From Candidatus Gastranaerophilales bacterium (GTDB taxonomy: Bacteria > Cyanobacteriota > Vampirovibrionia > Gastranaerophilales > Gastranaerophilaceae), in contig CALUXU010000002.1 of the NCBI GenBank assembly GCA_944324825.1, positions 124,001-188,000 of the forward strand: DNA of 64,000 nt, given 5' to 3'. Both the position numbers and the translations under genes were made by a program. The notes beneath the pieces were generated by a model. It saw only the letters and a program-made list of their open reading frames with translations. It ran no database searches and had not been told where the DNA came from. Positions 61,023 to 64,000 of the stretch are shown one piece after another; position 1 is the first letter of the stretch, and each line of letters begins with the position of its first letter.

Positions 61023-61049
61023 AAGGCGGATAATTTAATCCGCCTTTTC
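61023..61049 (+). terminator. Terminator of pgi
   Basis: AAGGCGGAT-loop-ATCCGCCTT followed by TTCT, 5 bases after the stop codon. Confidence 0.85.
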
Positions 61050-61052
61050 TAC

Positions 61053-61081
61053 TTGACAATTGTTCGATATCGAACTATAAT
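61053..61081 (+). promoter_or_regulatory. marR promoter with palindromic operator in its spacer
   Basis: TTGACA (61053-61058), 17 bases, TATAAT (61076-61081): a full consensus promoter. The spacer contains GTTCGATATCGAAC (61062-61075), a perfect 14-bp palindrome. A bound MarR dimer would block RNA polymerase. The ATG lies six bases after the -10, so the mRNA is leaderless. Confidence 0.88.
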
Positions 61082-61087
61082 AGTTAT

Positions 61088-61510
61088 ATGAAATACGATT
61101 CACTATCAAAAATAGGTAAAATAAGAGAAAAGGCAAATAAATTCATTGTTACTCGCCTTGAAGAAGAGGGCATAACCGGAATTGTTCCTTCGCACGGAGA
61201 TATTATGGCGGTGCTTTTTAAATACGAAAAATGCACAATGAAAGAAATCGGAGAAAAGATTAACAGAACAAAAGCTACAATAACCGTTCTTGTTGATAAA
61301 TTAATCAGCCTGAACCTGATAAAAAAAGAAAAATCTCCTAACGATAACAGAGTTACATTTGTTTCTCTCACAGAAAAAGGAAAACAATTTAAACCTATTT
61401 TTGAAGCAATTTCAAAGGAAATAAACAACATTCTATACAATAATTTATCAAAAGAAGAATCCGAAACTCTGGAAATTCTTCTTGAAAAAGTGCTTAATAA
61501 TTTTACGTAA
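61088..61510 (+). CDS. MarR-family regulator
   Basis: 140 residues. HGDIMAVLFKYEKCTMKEIG then EKINRTKATITVLVDKLISL is the winged helix-turn-helix, with the wing KKEKSPNDNRVTFVSLTEKG (DxR of MarR). Both ends form the dimer helices. It reads from a promoter carrying its own palindromic site, and the same site recurs before the cupin gene, so it very likely represses itself and the cupin gene. Ligand unknown. Confidence 0.93.
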   Translation: MKYDSLSKIGKIREKANKFIVTRLEEEGITGIVPSHGDIMAVLFKYEKCTMKEIGEKINRTKATITVLVDKLISLNLIKKEKSPNDNRVTFVSLTEKGKQFKPIFEAISKEINNILYNNLSKEESETLEILLEKVLNNFT

Positions 61511-61527
61511 AATTTTTTGAATAAATA

Positions 61528-61541
61528 GTTCGATATCTAAC
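61528..61541 (+). promoter_or_regulatory. Second MarR operator, upstream of the cupin gene
   Basis: GTTCGATATCTAAC, one mismatch to the palindrome at 61062. It lies between TTGAAT (61517-61522) and AACAAT (61539-61544), a weak promoter, so the cupin gene can be transcribed alone as well as from marR. Confidence 0.75.
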
Positions 61542-61557
61542 AATAAAGGAGGCAAAT

Positions 61558-61920
61558 ATGAACTACGAAAAAATGGAACTCGGAAAGCTTGATAATTTAA
61601 ATGAAAAAGTATTTTTGCACGACAGTCTAAATCTGACCGGATGCGAAATTTCAATGAACAGAGCATCAAAAGGATACAAAGTCCCTTTTAATCATAAACA
61701 CAAAGAAAATGAAGAAGTGTATATTATCCTTAAAGGAAAAGGATTTATAGAGGTTGACGGCGAAAAACTAGAGGTACAGGAGGGCTCTGTCGTAAAAATT
61801 AAACCTGACGGTATCAGAAATATAGAAAATCCGAACGATGAGGATATGTTATTTATCGTTATACAGACAAAACAAGGAAGTCTTAAAGGATTTACGGCAG
61901 AAGATGCAGAAATTCTATAA
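61558..61920 (+). CDS. Single-domain cupin protein
   Basis: 120 residues. One cupin barrel: VPFNHKHKENEEVYIILKGK GFIEVDG (motif 1, metal ligands H, H, E) and DGIRNIENPNDED for motif 2, where the usual H is replaced by N. So one metal ligand is altered. Could bind a small ligand without full metal chemistry. AAAGGAGG precedes the ATG by 5 bases. Controlled by the adjacent MarR. Confidence 0.85.
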   Translation: MNYEKMELGKLDNLNEKVFLHDSLNLTGCEISMNRASKGYKVPFNHKHKENEEVYIILKGKGFIEVDGEKLEVQEGSVVKIKPDGIRNIENPNDEDMLFIVIQTKQGSLKGFTAEDAEIL

Positions 61921-61930
61921 TTAAAGCAAC

Positions 61931-61959
61931 AAAAGGGTTTCTAATAAGAAACCCTTTTT
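61931..61959 (+). terminator. Terminator of the marR-cupin unit
   Basis: AAAAGGGTTTC-loop-GAAACCCTTTTT, 10 bases after the cupin stop. Confidence 0.88.
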
Positions 61960-61961
61960 GC

Positions 61962-61989
61962 TTTACCTTTACCCCCCTTGTGATATAAT
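61962..61989 (+). promoter_or_regulatory. Probable leuS promoter
   Basis: TTTACC (61962-61967), 16-base spacer, TATAAT (61984-61989). The start codon follows after 29 bases with AAGGGAG in between, so unlike several neighbours this gene has a normal leader. No T-box leader is seen. Confidence 0.6.
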
Positions 61990-62018
61990 TATTTCATATA
62001 TAGCAAGGGAGTTTTTAA

Positions 62019-64000
62019 ATGAACGAAAATTATTTTCCTCAAGAATTAGAAAAAAGATGGCAAAAGTATTACGAAGAAAACGATGTTTTTAAGACAACAG
62101 ATGACTCTGACAAACCGAAATACTATGCTCTTTCAATGTTCCCTTATCCTTCAGGGAAACTTCATATGGGACACGTCAGAAACTATACAATAACGGACGT
62201 TATTGCGCGTTTCAAAAAGTTAAACGGATTTAATGTACTTCATCCGATAGGCTGGGACAGCTTCGGGCTTCCGGCAGAAAATGCAGCCATGCAGCACGGT
62301 GCAAATCCTGCCGTATGGACGGATGAAAATATTGCATATATGACAGGACAGCTCAAACGTCTTGGAATCTCTTATGATTGGGACAGAGAAGTTACAACCT
62401 GTAAAGAAGATTATTACAGATGGACTCAATGGATATTTTTACAATTATACAAAAAAGGTTTGGCATATAAAAAAGAGGCGGCCGTAAACTGGTGTGAAAA
62501 ATGCGGTACCGTACTTGCAAACGAACAGGTTATTGACGGCAAATGCTGGAGATGCGACAGTGTTGTAGAAAAGAAATATCTGTCACAATGGTTCTTTAAA
62601 ATTACAGACTACGCAGAATCACTTTTGAAGGATTTAGATAAACTAAAAGGCTGGGGCGATAATGTTAAAACAATGCAAGCCAACTGGATAGGAAAATCTC
62701 AAGGTGCGATTTTAAAATTCAAAGTCGTAGAAAAAGATTTGGAAATCCCTGTATATACAACAAGGCCTGATACTGTTCACGGGATTACATATCTGGTCGT
62801 CGCACCTGAATATAAAGATATAGAAGAACTTACAACACCTGAAAATAAACAGGCAGTTGAAGAATATAGAGCAAACGCACGTAAATTAACAGAAATCGAA
62901 AGACTTTCAACAGAGAGAATCAAAACAGGTGTTCCTTTAGGTACACACTGTATCAATCCGTTTACCGGAGAAAAATTCCCTCTCTGGACTGCTGACTATG
63001 CTCTTGTTGAATACGGAACCGGTGCTGTAATGGCGGTTCCTGCACACGATACACGTGATTATGATTTTGCAAAAAAATACAATCTGCCAATAAAGGTCGT
63101 TATCCAAAATCCTGAAAATCCTAGTGACTGTTCGGAAGCGGCTTACGTAGAAGAAGGTGTTCTTGTTAATTCAAATGAATTTGACGGAATGAAGAACACT
63201 GATGCGAAAAAAGCGATTACTCAAAAAGCGGTTGATAACGGATACGGAGAATTTAAAACACAGTATAGACTCCGTGACTGGTTAATTTCACGTCAAAGAT
63301 ACTGGGGTGCTCCAATCCCTGTTGTATATTGTGACAAATGTGGAATACAACCGGTACCGGAAGACCAGCTGCCTGTAAGATTACCGGAAGATGTAGATTT
63401 CTCGGTCGTCGGGAAATCTCCTATAACAACTTCTCCGACATTCCAGGATACAGTATGTCCTGTATGCGGCGGGCATGCAAGACGTGAAACCGATACAATG
63501 GATACGTTTGTATGTTCAAGCTGGTACTATTTAAGATATGCAGATCCGCATAATACGAATCTGCCATTCTCTAAAGAACTTGTTAATAAATGGCTGCCTG
63601 TTGACCAATATGTCGGCGGTATTGAACACGCTATTTTACACTTGTTGTATTCAAGATTCTTTACTAAAGCATTAAGAGATTTAGGTTTACTTGATTTTGA
63701 TGAGCCTTTTAGTAACCTTCTGACTCAAGGTATGGTTCTAAAAGACGGTTCTAAAATGTCAAAATCCAAAGGTAATACGGTAGACCCTGATGAAATATTT
63801 GAAAACTACGGAGCAGATACGGCAAGATTATTTATTCTGTCTGATTCACCTCCGGCAAGAGATTTCGATTGGTCTGATGCAGGGGTTGAAGGCTGTTATA
63901 AATTCCTCAACAGGGTTTGGAAATTATTCTCAAATAATCAGGAATATATAACGCTTGATTACAAACTTCCGGAAAAATTAACAAAAGAAAATGACGATTT
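62019..64000 (+). CDS. leuS: Leucyl-tRNA synthetase, N-terminal 660 residues (cut by window edge)
   Basis: Charges tRNA-Leu. The frame is open from ATG 62019 to the window edge. It has [19 protein letters not shown] (HIGH-like signature), a zinc-type [13 protein letters not shown] ... CWRC, the CP1 editing domain with [20 protein letters not shown] and [16 protein letters not shown], and [19 protein letters not shown] (KMSKS). The tRNA-binding C-terminal part lies outside. It is not shown as a long frame only because its stop is beyond the window. Confidence 0.96.
   Translation, partial: MNENYFPQELEKRWQKYYEENDVFKTTDDSDKPKYYALSMFPYPSGKLHMGHVRNYTITDVIARFKKLNGFNVLHPIGWDSFGLPAENAAMQHGANPAVWTDENIAYMTGQLKRLGISYDWDREVTTCKEDYYRWTQWIFLQLYKKGLAYKKEAAVNWCEKCGTVLANEQVIDGKCWRCDSVVEKKYLSQWFFKITDYAESLLKDLDKLKGWGDNVKTMQANWIGKSQGAILKFKVVEKDLEIPVYTTRPDTVHGITYLVVAPEYKDIEELTTPENKQAVEEYRANARKLTEIERLSTERIKTGVPLGTHCINPFTGEKFPLWTADYALVEYGTGAVMAVPAHDTRDYDFAKKYNLPIKVVIQNPENPSDCSEAAYVEEGVLVNSNEFDGMKNTDAKKAITQKAVDNGYGEFKTQYRLRDWLISRQRYWGAPIPVVYCDKCGIQPVPEDQLPVRLPEDVDFSVVGKSPITTSPTFQDTVCPVCGGHARRETDTMDTFVCSSWYYLRYADPHNTNLPFSKELVNKWLPVDQYVGGIEHAILHLLYSRFFTKALRDLGLLDFDEPFSNLLTQGMVLKDGSKMSKSKGNTVDPDEIFENYGADTARLFILSDSPPARDFDWSDAGVEGCYKFLNRVWKLFSNNQEYITLDYKLPEKLTKENDD

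Noticed and set aside
62220-62429. Reverse-strand frame within leuS
   Set aside because: leuS is continuous with HIGH and KMSKS motifs; the frame is a shadow.

Overview
The window is a 64 kb, low-GC bacterial chromosome segment, both termini cutting through genes (a glycosyltransferase at the left, leuS at the right). The best fit is a gut-type, fermentative member of Candidatus Gastranaerophilales (Melainabacteria/Vampirovibrionia). The reasons are a ribosomal protein L34 that reads like the cyanobacterial one, a redox economy built on AdhE, Rex and [FeFe] hydrogenases with no respiratory genes in view, and several small lineage-type hypothetical proteins. This placement is inference; no 16S gene is present.

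Layout. 0-6 kb is ordinary core: partial glycosyltransferase, comEC, proC, rpmH, a solo LuxR-type HTH, an EF-hand protein, and infC with a probable ATA start codon. 6.3-25.0 kb is an integrative element inserted in tRNA-Phe. A 57-bp perfect direct repeat (tRNA 3' half plus flank) bounds it, a tyrosine integrase sits at the right end, and TTTGTCGGAAT repeats lie just inside both ends. Its cargo is defence: AbiH, then one tightly overlapping five-gene operon (SNF2/PLD-like helicase, DUF4391, a RloC/PrrC-like ABC ATPase with a zinc hook, type III Mod, type III Res). A MerR-like regulator is divergent from it, followed by a poorly known right arm (461-aa orphan, zinc ribbon, HNH nuclease, Xis-like protein, HigBA).

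25-36.6 kb holds two membrane proteins, a parvulin, a FliA/WhiG-type sigma factor, and a redox cluster: rex, two [2Fe-2S] thioredoxin-like ferredoxins, a sensory PAS-containing [FeFe] hydrogenase, a SpoIIE-type phosphatase, a group-B-like [FeFe] hydrogenase, and adhE. Rex-like operators sit on the adhE promoter, so NADH/NAD+ sensing probably ties ethanol and hydrogen production together.

36.8-64 kb is a mosaic of small single genes and short operons: an exported deaminase, SIMPL protein, family-4 UDG, EamA transporter, a two-hydrolase operon opposite a LysR gene, AraC, flavoprotein, aldo/keto reductase, UvrA2, CNNM/CorC, a degenerate M48 protein, tRNA-Arg, pgi, a MarR-cupin pair and leuS. It contains one ~970 bp gene-free stretch rich in duplicated hairpins (39.07-40.03 kb), a candidate structured RNA locus.

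Recurring signals: (i) at least six genes start about 6-7 nt after a -10 box and lack a leader, so leaderless transcription looks common; (ii) fragments of tRNA-Phe and tRNA-Arg are repeated beside the intact tRNAs; (iii) several broken genes (an XRE regulator with a -1 slippery heptamer, a truncated flavodoxin, a stop-interrupted ORF) mark recent decay.
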